Origin: Saccharomonospora sp. NB11
GTDB taxonomy: Bacteria; Actinomycetota; Actinomycetes; Mycobacteriales; Pseudonocardiaceae
Length of the DNA stretch: 64,000 nt
Direction: 5' to 3'
Assembly: GCF_015910535.1 (NCBI RefSeq)
Contig: NZ_JACBJG010000008.1
Location: forward strand, 209,424-273,423
Numbering within the stretch: the first letter of the stretch is position 1; the number at the start of each line of letters is the position of its first letter. The translations under genes and the position numbers were made by a program. This document shows, piece after piece, positions 27,201 through 37,435 of this stretch. The notes beneath the pieces are model-generated. The model was not told the DNA's origin and made no database searches. It saw nothing but the letters and a program-made list of their open reading frames with translations.

Positions 27201-27532
27201 GGCGACTGTTCTGGCTGGGCGTCGGCGTCGCCGCCGGAGTGAGCCTGGCACGCAAGGCCAGTGAGACCGCTCGTCAGGCGACCCCCGCCGGGTTAGCCTC
27301 GAACCTGGGTGACGCGGTGCGCGAGCTGGCAGGCGCGATCGGTGCGTTCGGCGCCGACGTCCGCGCCGGAATGAGCGAGCGGGAGCAGGAGCTCAACGAC
27401 CTCGTGGAACGCCGCTCGGGGTTGCCGCGATCGGCTCGGCCGGGTTCGTCGGCGGTCAGGACGGAGCGGTCGTACGGGCGGCACGCGGCGGCCGAGCCTC
27501 GGACACGGCGAGCGCGTCAGGCGGAGTCCTAG
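27197..27532 (+). CDS. small envelope-associated protein (DUF6167-like)
   Basis: A 111-residue protein beginning MRRLFWLGVGVAAGVSLARKA, a short hydrophobic start, followed by an amphipathic helix (NLGDAVRELAGAIGAFGADVRAGM) and an Arg/Ala-rich disordered tail. It overlaps the DUF948 gene by ATGA and so is co-translated with it. Family assignment is from resemblance of the N-terminus; function is unknown. alaS follows 100 nt later. Confidence 0.75.
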   Translation: MRRLFWLGVGVAAGVSLARKASETARQATPAGLASNLGDAVRELAGAIGAFGADVRAGMSEREQELNDLVERRSGLPRSARPGSSAVRTERSYGRHAAAEPRTRRARQAES

Positions 27533-27632
27533 GCCGCCACGCCGGTGGCGCGGGAGCTTCGCCGCCTTCGATCGCACCCATCCCGACCGCGCGCGGCACC
27601 GCGCCGGAACAGCATCACGCCAAGGACGACCA

Positions 27633-30299
27633 GTGGAAACTCACGAGATCAACAAGCGGTTCCTCGACTACTTCACCAAGCACGGCCACACCAAGGTGCC
27701 GAGCGCGTCGCTCATCCTGGACGACCCCACCCTGTTGTTCGTCAACGCGGGAATGGTGCAGTTCAAGCCGTACTTCCTCGGCGAGGTGTCGCCGCCCTAC
27801 CCGCGCGCCACGAGTGTGCAGAAGTGCGTGCGGACCGGTGACATCGACGAGGTCGGCAAGACCACGCGCCACAACACGTTCTTCCAGATGGCGGGGAACT
27901 TCTCGTTCGGCGACTACTTCAAGCAGGGCGCCATCGAGCGGGCGTGGGAGTTGCTGACCACCTCGCGCGACGAGGGTGGTTTCGGGTTCGACCCCGACCG
28001 GCTGTGGGCCACCGTGTACGAGCACGACGCCGAGACCGCGGCGATCTGGCGGGACGTCGCCGGCCTGCCCACGGAGCGGATCCAGTTCCGGGGTGCCGAC
28101 GACAACTACTGGGACATGGGTGTGCCCGGTCCGTGCGGCCCGTGCTCGGAGATCTACTACGACCGCGGTCCCGAGTACGGTCGGGAGGGCGGCCCCGCGG
28201 TGGACGAGGACCGGTACCTGGAGATCTGGAACCTGGTCTTCATGCAGGAGATGCGCGGGGAGCTGAGCCCGAAGAAGGGTCACCCGCCCATCGGTGAGCT
28301 GCCGCAGAAGAACATCGACACCGGTATGGGTGTCGAGCGGGTCGCCTACCTGTTGCAGGGCGTCGAGAACGTCTACGAGACCGATCTCGTGCGGCCTGTG
28401 ATCAAGAAGGCGGAGGAGTTCTCCGGCCGCCGTTACGGCGCCGACCACACCGACGACGTGCGGTTCCGCGTGATCGCCGACCACGCCCGCTCGGGTGTGA
28501 TGTTGATCGCCGACGGTGTCACGCCCGGCAACGAGGCGCGCGGCTACGTGCTGCGCCGGCTGCTGCGGCGCATCGTGCGGTCGGTGCGACTGTTGGGTGT
28601 GCACGAGCCGGTGCTGCCCGAGTTCGCCGCCGTGGTGCGCGACGCGATGGCGCCGTCGTACCCGGAGGTCGCGCGGGACTTCGACCGCATCAGCGACGTC
28701 ATGCGGGTCGAGGAGGAGACCTTCCTGAGCACGCTGACGAGCGGCTCGCGCATCTTCGACCTGGCCGCGCAGGAGACCAAGCGCTCGGGCGGCACGATCC
28801 TGGCGGGCGACAAGGCCTTCCAGCTCCACGACACCTACGGCTTCCCCATCGACCTCACGCTGGAGATGGCGGCGGAGCAGGGCCTCGCTGTCGACGAGGA
28901 CGGCTTCCGCACGCTCATGGAGCAGCAGCGGCAGCGGGCGAAGGCCGACGCCGCCGCCCGCAAGACCGGGCACGGCGACCTGTCGGTGTACCGCGGCCTG
29001 CTGGACCAGCACGGCGAGACCCAGTTCGTCGGCTACACCGACCTCCAGGCGACGGCGCGTGTGCTCGGCCTGCTCGTCGACGGCCAGCCCGCCCGCGCGG
29101 CGGGAGCCGGGACGAAGGCCGAGATCGTGCTCGACCGCACCCCGTTCTACGCCGAGGGCGGTGGGCAGATCGCCGACACCGGTGTGCTCGTCGGCGAGGG
29201 CGTCGAACTGAAGGTGCTCGACGTCCAGAAGGTGGTGCCCGGACTGTTCGTGCACCGCGTGGAGGTCGTCGACGGAGAGGTGGGTGTCGACACGCGACTC
29301 ACCGCCTCGGTGGACGCCACCCGTCGGCAGTCCGTCGCGCGGTCGCACTCCGCAACGCACCTGGTGCACGCCGCCGTGCGCGGTGCCTACGGCAACCGCG
29401 CGGCGCAGGCCGGTTCGCTCAACACGCCCGGCCGGATGCGTTTCGACTTCACCACGCCCAAGTCCGTGTCGGCGGACGTGCTGACCGAGGTCGAGGAGGA
29501 GGTCAACGACTACCTCCAGACCAACGTCGAGGTCCAGGCGTACACCACCACGAAGGACAAGGCCCTGGAGCTGGGCGCGGTCGCGCTGTTCGGCGAGAAG
29601 TACGGCGACCAGGTCCGGGTGGTCGACATGGGCGACTACTCGCGTGAGCTGTGCGGTGGTACGCACGTCGAGCGCATCGGTCAGCTCGGTCTGGTCAAGC
29701 TCGTCAGCGACGCGTCGGTGGGCTCCGGCGTCCACCGGGTCGAGGCACTGGTGGGCACGGACGCCTTGCGGCACGTCCGCAAGGAGCAGCTCCTGGTGTC
29801 CCAGCTCGCGGGCACGTTGAAGGTGCCGACCGACGAGCTGCCCTCGCGCATCGAGGACGTCCTGACCAGGCTCCGCAACGCGGAGAAGGAGATCGAGCAG
29901 CTGAAGCTGCGCGAGGTGCTGGGCTCGGCGGACGCTCTGGCCGGTCGCGCACAGGACGTGCGCGGGGTGTCGTTGGTGGCCGAGAAGCTCGACCAGGCCG
30001 TCGACGCGGGTTCGCTGCGGGCGTTGACGGGCGAGGTGCGCAACCGCCTCGGCTCGCGGCCCGGTGTGGTGGCGCTCTTCTCGCCCGCGGGTGAGGGCAA
30101 GGTGAGCTTCGTGGTGGCCACGACGGCCGCGGCGCGGGACGCCGGTCTCGCGGCGGGCAAGCTGGTGCCGTCTTTCGCCGAGCCGATCGGCGGCCGGGGT
30201 GGCGGCAAGCCCGACATGGCTCAGGGCGGAGGAACCCGCCCCGAGGGCATCGAGCAGGCCGTGGAAGCACTGCGTGCGGCGGTGGCGGAGAGCCGGTGA
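27633..30299 (+). CDS. alaS: alanyl-tRNA synthetase
   Basis: Charges tRNA-Ala and edits mischarged Ser and Gly. The 888-residue product has the class II core ([19 protein letters not shown] to [17 protein letters not shown]), the tRNA-recognition region, the editing domain with HSATHLVH and CGGTH zinc ligands, and the C-terminal C-Ala domain ([15 protein letters not shown]). GTG 27633 gives the normal N-terminus. It heads alaS-ruvX-mltG-aroE, joined by short overlaps, an order shared with mycobacteria. Confidence 0.97.
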   Translation: METHEINKRFLDYFTKHGHTKVPSASLILDDPTLLFVNAGMVQFKPYFLGEVSPPYPRATSVQKCVRTGDIDEVGKTTRHNTFFQMAGNFSFGDYFKQGAIERAWELLTTSRDEGGFGFDPDRLWATVYEHDAETAAIWRDVAGLPTERIQFRGADDNYWDMGVPGPCGPCSEIYYDRGPEYGREGGPAVDEDRYLEIWNLVFMQEMRGELSPKKGHPPIGELPQKNIDTGMGVERVAYLLQGVENVYETDLVRPVIKKAEEFSGRRYGADHTDDVRFRVIADHARSGVMLIADGVTPGNEARGYVLRRLLRRIVRSVRLLGVHEPVLPEFAAVVRDAMAPSYPEVARDFDRISDVMRVEEETFLSTLTSGSRIFDLAAQETKRSGGTILAGDKAFQLHDTYGFPIDLTLEMAAEQGLAVDEDGFRTLMEQQRQRAKADAAARKTGHGDLSVYRGLLDQHGETQFVGYTDLQATARVLGLLVDGQPARAAGAGTKAEIVLDRTPFYAEGGGQIADTGVLVGEGVELKVLDVQKVVPGLFVHRVEVVDGEVGVDTRLTASVDATRRQSVARSHSATHLVHAAVRGAYGNRAAQAGSLNTPGRMRFDFTTPKSVSADVLTEVEEEVNDYLQTNVEVQAYTTTKDKALELGAVALFGEKYGDQVRVVDMGDYSRELCGGTHVERIGQLGLVKLVSDASVGSGVHRVEALVGTDALRHVRKEQLLVSQLAGTLKVPTDELPSRIEDVLTRLRNAEKEIEQLKLREVLGSADALAGRAQDVRGVSLVAEKLDQAVDAGSLRALTGEVRNRLGSRPGVVALFSPAGEGKVSFVVATTAAARDAGLAAGKLVPSFAEPIGGRGGGKPDMAQGGGTRPEGIEQAVEALRAAVAESR

Positions 30300-30790
30300 A
30301 CGACGTCGGACCCGACCGGCCCGGACTGAACGATCCCGGGCCGGGGCGGCGCCTCGCCGTGGACGTGGGATCGGTGCGGGTCGGGGTCGCGGTGAGCGAT
30401 CCCGCGCCGATCCTTGCTACCCCACTCGTTACCCTGTCGCGTGATGTCGACACCGACACCGACCTCGACGAGCTCGTTCGCCTCGTGGCCGAGTACGAGG
30501 TGGTCGAGGTGATCGTGGGACTTCCGAGGACACTGGCCGACCGGCACGGAACCGCAGCCACCATCGCCGTGGAGTACGCGCGGCGACTGGGCGAGCGCAT
30601 CGCTCCCGTCGCGGTCCGGCTGGCCGACGAAAGGCTGAGCACCGTGAGCGCGAGCCGCATGTTGTCGCAGCGAGGTGTGAAGGGACGAAAGCAGCGAGCC
30701 GTGGTGGACCAGGCCGCTGCCGTGGAAATTCTGCAGGGATGGCTTGACGGCCGCGCTGCCGCTGTCGCACGGGAGGCAGGACAGCAGTGA
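30296..30790 (+). CDS. ruvX: Holliday junction resolvase-like RuvX/YqgF
   Basis: A 164-residue RNase H-fold protein ([16 protein letters not shown] holds the first acidic residue; VIVGLPRT and LADERLST are conserved; [14 protein letters not shown] holds the last Asp). YqgF proteins are implicated in 16S rRNA processing and possibly junction resolution. Residues 1-18 are a Pro/Gly-rich extension. GTGA overlaps join it to alaS and mltG. Confidence 0.93.
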   Translation: MNDVGPDRPGLNDPGPGRRLAVDVGSVRVGVAVSDPAPILATPLVTLSRDVDTDTDLDELVRLVAEYEVVEVIVGLPRTLADRHGTAATIAVEYARRLGERIAPVAVRLADERLSTVSASRMLSQRGVKGRKQRAVVDQAAAVEILQGWLDGRAAAVAREAGQQ

Positions 30791-32799
30791 CCTCACCCAA
30801 CGACGGTCCGGACTCACGTCGACGGCGGTCCGGACCGCCCCCACCGTCCTCGCCGCGGCATCAGCGAGAGCCACAGCCGCCACCGCCGCAGGAACCTCCG
30901 CGAGGACCCCGACACCAGGCCCCGCCCGGACGGCCTCCGCGGCACGCGGTGAGTGCCGAGAACCCCCTACCGCCGCGACGGCCGACTCCGCCGTCGCGGC
31001 GCGCCCGGCCCGAGCCGGACCTTCCCCCTCGTCACTCCGCTCCGGACCCCGAGGCCCCGCCGCGTCGTGCGGAGGCTCGGCACGCGACGCCGGAGCCGGA
31101 CCTTCCGCCGCGAAGCCCCGAGGCACACGCTCCGTCGCGCCGAGCGATGTCGGAACCGCCGCGGCGACGTGTCGCACCGGATGCCGAACGACCCCCGCGG
31201 CGGGCACGGCCGGACTCCGCACCCCGGCACGCCACGGGCGAACACGAACTTCCGCCGCGCCGAGGCCGCGAGCAGGGTGAACTGCTCGACGAGCGACCGG
31301 TCGCGCCACCCGTGCCCGCTCCGCAGGCGGACGGCGCGCAGGGCAGGCCGCCCGCGCGGCGCCGCAGGCCCTCGCCCAACGACGGGGTGCCGCCGGACGA
31401 GAACCCCACGCAGGTCATCGAGCTCGACGAGCCGTACGACGACCTCTACGACGAGGAGATCGAGGGCGAGTTCGGCGACTACGACGACTACGACGAGTAC
31501 GAGGACCACGACGACGACCCGCGTGACGACGACCGCGACGACGCGCGCGGTGGTCGGGACCGCCGCGGCGCGACCGACGACGGGCTCGACGACGGCTTCG
31601 ACGACGGCTACGACGACGACCGCGCCGAGCCCACGTACTTCCCCGACGAGCGGGACGACGACGAGGACGAGACCGAACGGGGCGGTCGTGGTCGGCGGAT
31701 GCTGAAGTGGCTCGCCGCGCTGCTGCTGCTCGCGGTGGTGGCCGCGGGCGCGTGGTTCGGAGCGCGGGAGCTGTTGGGCTTCGGCTACGAGGACTACGAG
31801 GGCACCGGCGAGAAGGACGTGCTGCTGCACGTGGAGGACGGCGACGTCACCGGCGTGATCGCGGCCAAGCTCGTCGAACTCGACGTGGTGGCCAGCGCCG
31901 AGGCGTTCGTGCGCGCCGGTGAGGACGACGAACGCATCCTCGGCATCCAGCCCGGCTACTACCAGGTCAAGACCAAGATGTCGGGTGAAGCCGCCGTCAA
32001 GGCGCTCGTGGCCGAGGACTCGCGGGTCGGTCACCTGCAGATCCGGGCGGGCACCAAGCTCTTCGACGTCACCCAGCCCGACGACTCCGTGACGCCCGGC
32101 ATCTTCACCCTGCTGGAGCGCGCCTCCTGCGTCGAACTCAACGGCGAGCGCGATTGCGTCTCCGCCGACGAGTTGCGCGAGACCGCCGACACCGAGGACC
32201 TCGCCGAACTCGGGGTGCCGGAGTGGGCGCTGGACAAGGCGAAGAACGCCCCCGAGGGGCGCAAGCTGGAGGGACTCATCGCGCCGGGCGTCTACGACGT
32301 GCGGCCGGGCGGCGATGCCAAGGACCTGTTGTCGCAGCTCCTGGAGGCGTCGGCGACGCGCATGGAAGCGGCGGGGCTGCCGGGCGGCGCCAAGGACTAC
32401 GACCCGTACGACACGTTGGTCATCGCGTCGATCATCGAGTTGGAGAGCGTGAAGGCCGACTTCGAGAAGGTGTCGAGCGTGATCCACAACCGGCTCGACA
32501 TCGACATGGCGTTGCAGATGGACTCCACGGTGAACTACCCCCTGAAGCGGCCGACGCTCACCACCAAGGAGAAGGAGCGCCAGAAGCTGACGCCGTGGAA
32601 CACGTACGCGATGACCGGGCTGCCCGAGACCCCCATCGGGGCACCGAGTCCGGAGGCCATCGAGGCGGCGATGAAGCCGGCCGACACCGACTACATCTAC
32701 TTCGTGGTGTGCGAGGAGAACGGCCTGTCCTGCTTCAACGTGGACTACGACGACCACATCAACGACCGCAACGACGCGAGGAAGCGCGGTGTCTACTGA
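30787..32799 (+). CDS. mltG: endolytic murein transglycosylase MltG (YceG-like)
   Basis: MltG cuts nascent glycan strands and so limits their length. In the 670-residue product, residues 1-304 are cytoplasmic and disordered: first Pro/Arg-rich, then from about residue 214 a highly acidic Asp/Glu/Tyr stretch. A single helix (305-325, [20 protein letters not shown]) follows, then an extracytoplasmic LysM-like part and the YceG catalytic domain with ASIIELES, whose Glu is the presumed catalytic residue, and [17 protein letters not shown]. The cytoplasmic region is far longer than in E. coli. It overlaps aroE by 11 nt. Confidence 0.94.
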   Translation: MTSPNDGPDSRRRRSGPPPPSSPRHQREPQPPPPQEPPRGPRHQAPPGRPPRHAVSAENPLPPRRPTPPSRRARPEPDLPPRHSAPDPEAPPRRAEARHATPEPDLPPRSPEAHAPSRRAMSEPPRRRVAPDAERPPRRARPDSAPRHATGEHELPPRRGREQGELLDERPVAPPVPAPQADGAQGRPPARRRRPSPNDGVPPDENPTQVIELDEPYDDLYDEEIEGEFGDYDDYDEYEDHDDDPRDDDRDDARGGRDRRGATDDGLDDGFDDGYDDDRAEPTYFPDERDDDEDETERGGRGRRMLKWLAALLLLAVVAAGAWFGARELLGFGYEDYEGTGEKDVLLHVEDGDVTGVIAAKLVELDVVASAEAFVRAGEDDERILGIQPGYYQVKTKMSGEAAVKALVAEDSRVGHLQIRAGTKLFDVTQPDDSVTPGIFTLLERASCVELNGERDCVSADELRETADTEDLAELGVPEWALDKAKNAPEGRKLEGLIAPGVYDVRPGGDAKDLLSQLLEASATRMEAAGLPGGAKDYDPYDTLVIASIIELESVKADFEKVSSVIHNRLDIDMALQMDSTVNYPLKRPTLTTKEKERQKLTPWNTYAMTGLPETPIGAPSPEAIEAAMKPADTDYIYFVVCEENGLSCFNVDYDDHINDRNDARKRGVY

Positions 32800-33655
32800 G
32801 GTCGGCGCTCGCCGGGCGGGCGTGCTCGGGTCGCCGGTGCGGCACTCGCTCTCGCCGGTGCTGCACAACGCGGCCTACGCGGCTCTCGGTCTGGACGACT
32901 GGCGCTACGACACGCACGAGGTCGACGCCGCGTCGCTGCCGGGGTTCGTGCACGGTCTCGGTGCCGAGTGGGTGGGCCTGTCGGTGACCATGCCGGGCAA
33001 GCGGGCCGCGTTGGCGGTGGCCGAGGAGGCGACACCGCGTGCCGTCGCCGTGGGCGCGGCGAACACGCTGGCGCGGCTGCCGTCGGGCGGCTGGCAGGCC
33101 GACTGCACGGACGTGGACGGTGTGGTGGGCGCGTTGCGGGCGGCAGGCGGGTTCCAGCCGGGCGATGGCCGGACGGCCGTGATCCTCGGTGCCGGTGGGA
33201 CGGCCGCCGCGGCCCTCGCGGCGCTGCACGATCTCGGCCTCGCGGAGGTCCGTCTCGTGGTGCGCGAGCCCGCCCGGGCTCAGGAGACCGTGGAGGCGGC
33301 GCGGCGTGTGGGCATCGCGGTGTCGGTGCGGCGGTGGGCGGACACCGACTTCGCGGCTCTCGCGGCGGAGGCGGAGGTGCTGGTGAGCACCGTGCCCACG
33401 GAGGCCGTGGCGCCGCACGCGGACGCGCTCGCGACGGTGCCGTGTGTGCTCGACGTGATCTACCACCCGTGGCCGACGCCGTTGGCGGAGGCGGTCGCGG
33501 CGCGGGACGGCCGGGTGGCCACCGGACTGGACATGCTGTTGCATCAGGCATTCGGGCAGGTGGAGCAGTTCACGGGACGGCCCGCGCCTCGTGCGGTGAT
33601 GCGGGACGCGTTGCGTGAGGCGACCCGGCACGTTCTGCCCTTGCCACTGGACTGA
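32789..33655 (+). CDS. aroE: shikimate dehydrogenase
   Basis: Reduces 3-dehydroshikimate to shikimate with NADPH. The 288-residue protein has the substrate site SPVRHSLSPVLHNAAY, the catalytic lysine in VTMPGKRAAL, the dinucleotide loop VILGAGGTAAAALAAL, and the C-terminal LLHQAFGQVEQFTG. It is the last gene of the alaS operon. The other shikimate genes, aroC, aroK, aroB and aroQ, are about 9.5 kb further on. Confidence 0.93.
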   Translation: MSTEVGARRAGVLGSPVRHSLSPVLHNAAYAALGLDDWRYDTHEVDAASLPGFVHGLGAEWVGLSVTMPGKRAALAVAEEATPRAVAVGAANTLARLPSGGWQADCTDVDGVVGALRAAGGFQPGDGRTAVILGAGGTAAAALAALHDLGLAEVRLVVREPARAQETVEAARRVGIAVSVRRWADTDFAALAAEAEVLVSTVPTEAVAPHADALATVPCVLDVIYHPWPTPLAEAVAARDGRVATGLDMLLHQAFGQVEQFTGRPAPRAVMRDALREATRHVLPLPLD

Positions 33656-33701
33656 ACCGATCACTCCACCCGCAGGACTCCTGCTGTTCGCCCGCACCCA
33701 G

Positions 33702-33707
33702 TAGGCT
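33702..33707 (+). promoter_or_regulatory. -10 element for the secreted EEP-fold gene
   Basis: TAGGCT lies 28 nt upstream of ATG 33736; GGGGGTG near 33728 can serve as ribosome site. Confidence 0.4.
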
Positions 33708-33735
33708 TCACCCGATCGAGTGACCTGGGGGTGCG

Positions 33736-34923
33736 ATGCGAGGGAAGGCCGCGGTGCTGGTGGCCGCGTTGATGCTGTCGGGAACCACCGCAGCGGCGTC
33801 GGCGGATCCGGGCGAGCGACACCCGGTGCGGTTCGCCACTTTCAACGCCTCGCTCAACCGGGCCGCCGAGGGTGAACTGCTCGCCGATCTGTCCACGGGC
33901 GACGACGAGCAGGCCAGGGCCGTCGCCGAGGTGATCCAGCGCAGCAGGCCGGACGTGTTGCTGCTCAACGAGTTCGACTACGTCGGCGGTGGCGCGGCGG
34001 TCGACGCGTTCCGGGAGAACTACCTGAGCGTGTCGCAGAACGGGGCGGCGCCGATCGAGTACCCGTACGCCTTCACGGCGCCCGTCAACACCGGTGTGCC
34101 GACCGGACACGACCTCAACCGCGACGGTGTCGTCGACGGCCCCGACGACGCGCACGGGTTCGGCGAGTTCCCCGGCCAGTACGGGATGGTCGTCCTCTCG
34201 CGGCACCCCATCGACACCGACGAGGTGCGCACGTTCCAGACGTTCCGCTGGAAGGACATGCCGGACGCGCTGCTTCCGGACGACGTGGACACCCCCGAAC
34301 CCGGTGACTGGTACTCGCCGGAGGTGTTGGAAACCCTGCGGCTGTCGTCGAAGTCGCACTGGGACGTGCCGGTGCGGGTGGGCAAGCGCACCGTCCACGT
34401 GCTCGCCGCGCACCCGACTCCGCCGTCGTTCGACGGTCCGGAGGACCGCAACGGCACGCGCAACCACGACGAGATCCGCTTCTGGGCCGACTACGTGACG
34501 CCGGGCAAGGGCGGCTACATCTACGACGACGACGGCAACCGGGGCGGGCTGCCCGCGGGGGAGCGGTTCGTCGTGGTGGGCGACTACAACGCCGACCCGT
34601 TCGACGGGGACAGCACCGCCGACGCCGCCCGCACGCTGCTCGACGCGCCTCGCGTGCACGACACCCGACCCGCCAGTGTGGGCGCGGTCGTCGCGGGGCT
34701 GCTCCAGGGTGGAGCCAATCGCGACCACCGTGGCCCCGCCCAGCTCGACACGGCGGACTTCTCCGACGATCAGCCGGGCAATCTCCGCGTCGACTACGTG
34801 CTGCCGTCGCGCGGCATGCCCGTGATCGGCGACGGAGTGTTCTGGCCGGTGCCGGGGACGCGACTGGCCCGTCTCAACGACGCGTCCGACCACCACCTGG
34901 TGTGGGTCGACCTTCGACCGTGA
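33736..34923 (+). CDS. secreted endonuclease/exonuclease/phosphatase-fold protein
   Basis: A 395-residue protein with a Sec signal peptide (MRGKAAVLVAALMLSGTTAAASA, cleavage near residue 23). The mature part carries EEP-fold blocks: FATFNASLN, VLLLNEFDYV (metal-binding Glu), HVLAAHPTPPS, VVGDYNADPFDGDS (catalytic Asp/Asn) and DHHLVWVDL at the end (catalytic His). A calcium-type loop, DLNRDGVVDGPDD, is also present. It is probably a secreted phosphodiesterase or nuclease, substrate unknown. A hairpin overlaps its stop codon. Confidence 0.87.
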   Translation: MRGKAAVLVAALMLSGTTAAASADPGERHPVRFATFNASLNRAAEGELLADLSTGDDEQARAVAEVIQRSRPDVLLLNEFDYVGGGAAVDAFRENYLSVSQNGAAPIEYPYAFTAPVNTGVPTGHDLNRDGVVDGPDDAHGFGEFPGQYGMVVLSRHPIDTDEVRTFQTFRWKDMPDALLPDDVDTPEPGDWYSPEVLETLRLSSKSHWDVPVRVGKRTVHVLAAHPTPPSFDGPEDRNGTRNHDEIRFWADYVTPGKGGYIYDDDGNRGGLPAGERFVVVGDYNADPFDGDSTADAARTLLDAPRVHDTRPASVGAVVAGLLQGGANRDHRGPAQLDTADFSDDQPGNLRVDYVLPSRGMPVIGDGVFWPVPGTRLARLNDASDHHLVWVDLRP

Positions 34924-34945
34924 GGTGTGTGGCCCACACCTCACG
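34919..34945 (+). terminator. hairpin overlapping the stop of the EEP-fold gene
   Basis: An 11-bp stem (34919-34929 with 34935-34945) and 5-nt loop TGGCC, including the TGA at 34921-34923. It separates this gene from the next, whose -10 box begins 11 nt later. Confidence 0.5.
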
Positions 34946-34955
34946 ATGATCGCGT

Positions 34956-34961
34956 TAACGT
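34956..34961 (+). promoter_or_regulatory. leaderless-type -10 for the hydroxyacid dehydrogenase
   Basis: TAACGT ends 6 nt before ATG 34968. Confidence 0.5.
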
Positions 34962-34967
34962 GAGTCC

Positions 34968-35912
34968 ATGCGTATCGCGATCCTCGACGACTACCAGAAC
35001 GTCGCGCTGAGCCTGGCCGATTGGGACTCGCTCGACGCCGAGATCCGTGTGTTCACCGAGCACATCGCCGACCAGGACGAGCTCGTGCGCGCGCTCGCGG
35101 GTTTCGACGTCGTCGTCGCGATGCGGGAACGCACGCCGTTTCCCGCCGCGGTGTTGTCGAGGCTGCCGGACCTGCGGCTGCTCGTCAGCACGGGGCGACG
35201 CAACGCCTCCATCGACGTGGCGGCCGCGCGGCGGCAGGGTGTCGTCGTCTGCGGCACCGGCTACCTGCCGCACCCGACCGTCGAGCTGACGTGGGCGCTC
35301 ATCCTCGCGGCGAGCCGTCACCTGCCCACCGAGGTGCAGGCGATGCGGAACGGGGGCTGGCAGACCACGCTCGGCACCGGTCTGCACGGGCGCACGTTGG
35401 GACTGCTCGGACTGGGACGGCTGGGGTCGCGGGTCGCGAAGATCGGCCAGGCGTTCGGCATGCGCACCATCGCGTGGAGCCAGAACCTCACGGCCGAGCG
35501 CGCCGCCGAGCACGACGTCACGGCCGTGTCGAAGGAAGAGCTGTTCGCCACCTCCGACGTCCTGTCGGTGCACCTCGTGCTCAGCGATCGCACCCGAGGA
35601 CTGGTCGGTGCGACCGAGCTCGCCTCGATGAAGTCCACGGCAGTGCTGGTGAACACCTCTCGGGCACCGATCGTCGACACCGACGCCCTGCTGGCGGCGC
35701 TGCGGGACAACCGCATCGCGGGCGCGGCTCTGGACGTCTACGACGTCGAACCGCTGCCCGGCGACCATCCACTCCGGTCGGCGCCGAACGTGGTGCTCAC
35801 GCCGCACATCGGGTTCGTCACCAGGGAGACCTACGAGGTGTTCTACCGGGACGCCGTCGAGGACATCGCGGCGTTCCAGCGCGGGGAACCGGTGCGGGTG
35901 TTGGAGGGCTGA
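34968..35912 (+). CDS. D-2-hydroxyacid dehydrogenase family protein
   Basis: A 314-residue NAD(P)-dependent oxidoreductase. The nucleotide loop is LGLLGLGRLGSRVAKIG. STGRRNASID holds the substrate-binding arginine, ALDVYDVEPLP the glutamate, and LTPHIGFVTRETY the catalytic histidine, so the Arg-Glu-His set is complete. The substrate may be glycerate, 3-phosphoglycerate or another 2-keto acid; no neighbour specifies it. Its stop lies 1 bp from the stop of the convergent serine hydrolase. Confidence 0.92.
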   Translation: MRIAILDDYQNVALSLADWDSLDAEIRVFTEHIADQDELVRALAGFDVVVAMRERTPFPAAVLSRLPDLRLLVSTGRRNASIDVAAARRQGVVVCGTGYLPHPTVELTWALILAASRHLPTEVQAMRNGGWQTTLGTGLHGRTLGLLGLGRLGSRVAKIGQAFGMRTIAWSQNLTAERAAEHDVTAVSKEELFATSDVLSVHLVLSDRTRGLVGATELASMKSTAVLVNTSRAPIVDTDALLAALRDNRIAGAALDVYDVEPLPGDHPLRSAPNVVLTPHIGFVTRETYEVFYRDAVEDIAAFQRGEPVRVLEG

Positions 35913-35913
35913 C

Positions 35914-36732
35914 TCAGTCCTGGTCGAGTTCGGCGAGCACGGCGTCGCTGAACTCGGGCCACACCTCGGCGGCCCACGGGCCGAACGGCCGATCGGTGAG
36001 CGCGACGCACGCCACGCCCGCCTCGGGGTCGACCCACAGGAAGGTCCCGGCCTGTCCGAAGTGGCCGAACGTCCTCGGCGAGTTGCGCCGACCGGTCCAG
36101 TGCGGACTCTTGTGGTTCCGCAGCTCGAAGCCGAGGCCCCAGTCGTTGGGCTTCTGGTGGCCGAAGCCGGGAAGCACTCCGTTGAGGCCGGGGAAGGCGA
36201 CCTGCGTCGCGGTGTCGAGCGTGGACCGGTCGACGAGACTCGGCGTCTGGAGTTCCGTGGCGAAGCGCACGAGGTCGTCGACACAGGACTCGGCGCCCGC
36301 GCCGGGGGAGCCCTTCAACACGGTGTCCCGCATCCCGAGCGGCTGGAACAACGCCTCGTCCTGATAGGTGTCGAACGCGATGCCGGTGCGGTCGGCGAGC
36401 GCGTCGGCGAGCTGCTCGTACCCGGCACTGGAGTACAGGCGACGCTGCCCCACGGGAGCGAGCACGCGGTGTTCGTTGAAGCCGAGGCCCGCCGTGTGGG
36501 CCAGCAGGTGACGGATCGTGGAGCCCTCCGGGCCCGCGGGCTCGTCGAGTTCCACCGCTCCTTCCTCGACGGCGATGAGGGTGGTGTAGGCGGTGAACAG
36601 CTTGGTCACCGACGCGAGGGCGAACACGCGACTGGTGTCGCCGTGGGTGCCGAGCACGGTCCCGTCGGACCGGACGACTGCCACGGCCGCGTTGTCCACG
36701 GGCCACTGCTCGATCAACCGCACGCTGTCCAT
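35914..36732 (-). CDS. beta-lactamase-fold serine hydrolase
   Basis: A 272-residue protein of the class C beta-lactamase/penicillin-binding-protein superfamily. SVTK (41-44) gives the nucleophile Ser41 and Lys44, Tyr100 lies in LYSSAGYEQL, and HFGQAGT matches the third motif. There is no signal peptide, so it should be cytoplasmic, where an esterase role is more likely than antibiotic or peptidoglycan hydrolysis. ATG 36732 is 6 nt after TAGAGT, so it is probably leaderless. The substrate is unknown. Confidence 0.88.
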   Translation of the reverse strand: MDSVRLIEQWPVDNAAVAVVRSDGTVLGTHGDTSRVFALASVTKLFTAYTTLIAVEEGAVELDEPAGPEGSTIRHLLAHTAGLGFNEHRVLAPVGQRRLYSSAGYEQLADALADRTGIAFDTYQDEALFQPLGMRDTVLKGSPGAGAESCVDDLVRFATELQTPSLVDRSTLDTATQVAFPGLNGVLPGFGHQKPNDWGLGFELRNHKSPHWTGRRNSPRTFGHFGQAGTFLWVDPEAGVACVALTDRPFGPWAAEVWPEFSDAVLAELDQD

Positions 36733-36738
36733 GGCACC

Positions 36739-36744
36739 ACTCTA
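36739..36744 (-). promoter_or_regulatory. leaderless-type -10 for the serine hydrolase
   Basis: TAGAGT on the minus strand ends 6 nt before the ATG at 36732. Confidence 0.45.
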
Positions 36745-36790
36745 ACGGGGGTCCTCCGAGCTGCCGCGGGCCCGCGCACGAGCGGGGACG

Positions 36791-37435
36791 TCAGGCGGAG
36801 AGCTGCTGGGCGAACCAGCTTCCGGCCAGCTCGGCCACCTGTTCCAACGCGCCCGGCTCGGGGAAGAGATGCGTCGCGTCCGGCACGACCTCCAGCCGGT
36901 GCGGTCCCCGGAGTCGAGCAGCGGCATGCTGGTTGAGTCGCAGCACCTGGGTGTCGGCGCCGCCCACGATCAGCAACGTGGGCGCCTCGACGTCGTCGAG
37001 TGCGGAACCGGCGAGATCGGGACGGCCTCCCCGCGAGACGACCGCGCGCACCAGTTCCGGTCGGCGGGAGGCCGCGATCAGGGCCGCCGCCGCACCAGTG
37101 CTCGCCCCGAAGAGCCCGATGGGCAACGTGCGCGTCGTGGCGTCGGCGTGGAGCCGGTCGACGGCCGCCACGAGGCGATCGGCGAGCAGACCGACGTCGA
37201 ACCGCAGTTCGCCCGTGGCCGCGTCCCGTCGTCCCTCGTCCTCGGACAGCAGGTCGAACAGCAGCGTCGCCAACCGGTTGTCCTGGAGGCTTCGTGCCAC
37301 GGCCGTATTGCGCGGGCTTCGACGGGAACTGCCGGAACCGTGCGCGAACGCCACCACGCCGATCGCGTCGGAGGGCACCGTGAGGTCGCCGGGCAGCGTG
37401 GTGGAGTCGGTGGCCACGGCGAACGGAACGGTCAT
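36791..37435 (-). CDS. alpha/beta hydrolase (dienelactone hydrolase-like)
   Basis: A 214-residue hydrolase. FAHGSGSSRRSPRN gives the oxyanion region, GLFGASTGAAAAL the nucleophile serine in the elbow, TLLIVGGADTQVL the acid, and DATHLFPEPGALE the histidine, so the triad is complete. ATG 37435 overlaps the TGA of the upstream phosphoribosyltransferase gene (ATGA). In other bacteria similar hydrolase and phosphoribosyltransferase domains occur fused, which suggests they work together. The substrate is unknown. Confidence 0.85.
   Translation of the reverse strand: MTVPFAVATDSTTLPGDLTVPSDAIGVVAFAHGSGSSRRSPRNTAVARSLQDNRLATLLFDLLSEDEGRRDAATGELRFDVGLLADRLVAAVDRLHADATTRTLPIGLFGASTGAAAALIAASRRPELVRAVVSRGGRPDLAGSALDDVEAPTLLIVGGADTQVLRLNQHAAARLRGPHRLEVVPDATHLFPEPGALEQVAELAGSWFAQQLSA

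Noticed and set aside
22000..27640. T-box leaders for aspS or alaS
   Set aside because: No T-box core (TGGNACCGCG-type) or specifier-loop arrangement in either upstream region.
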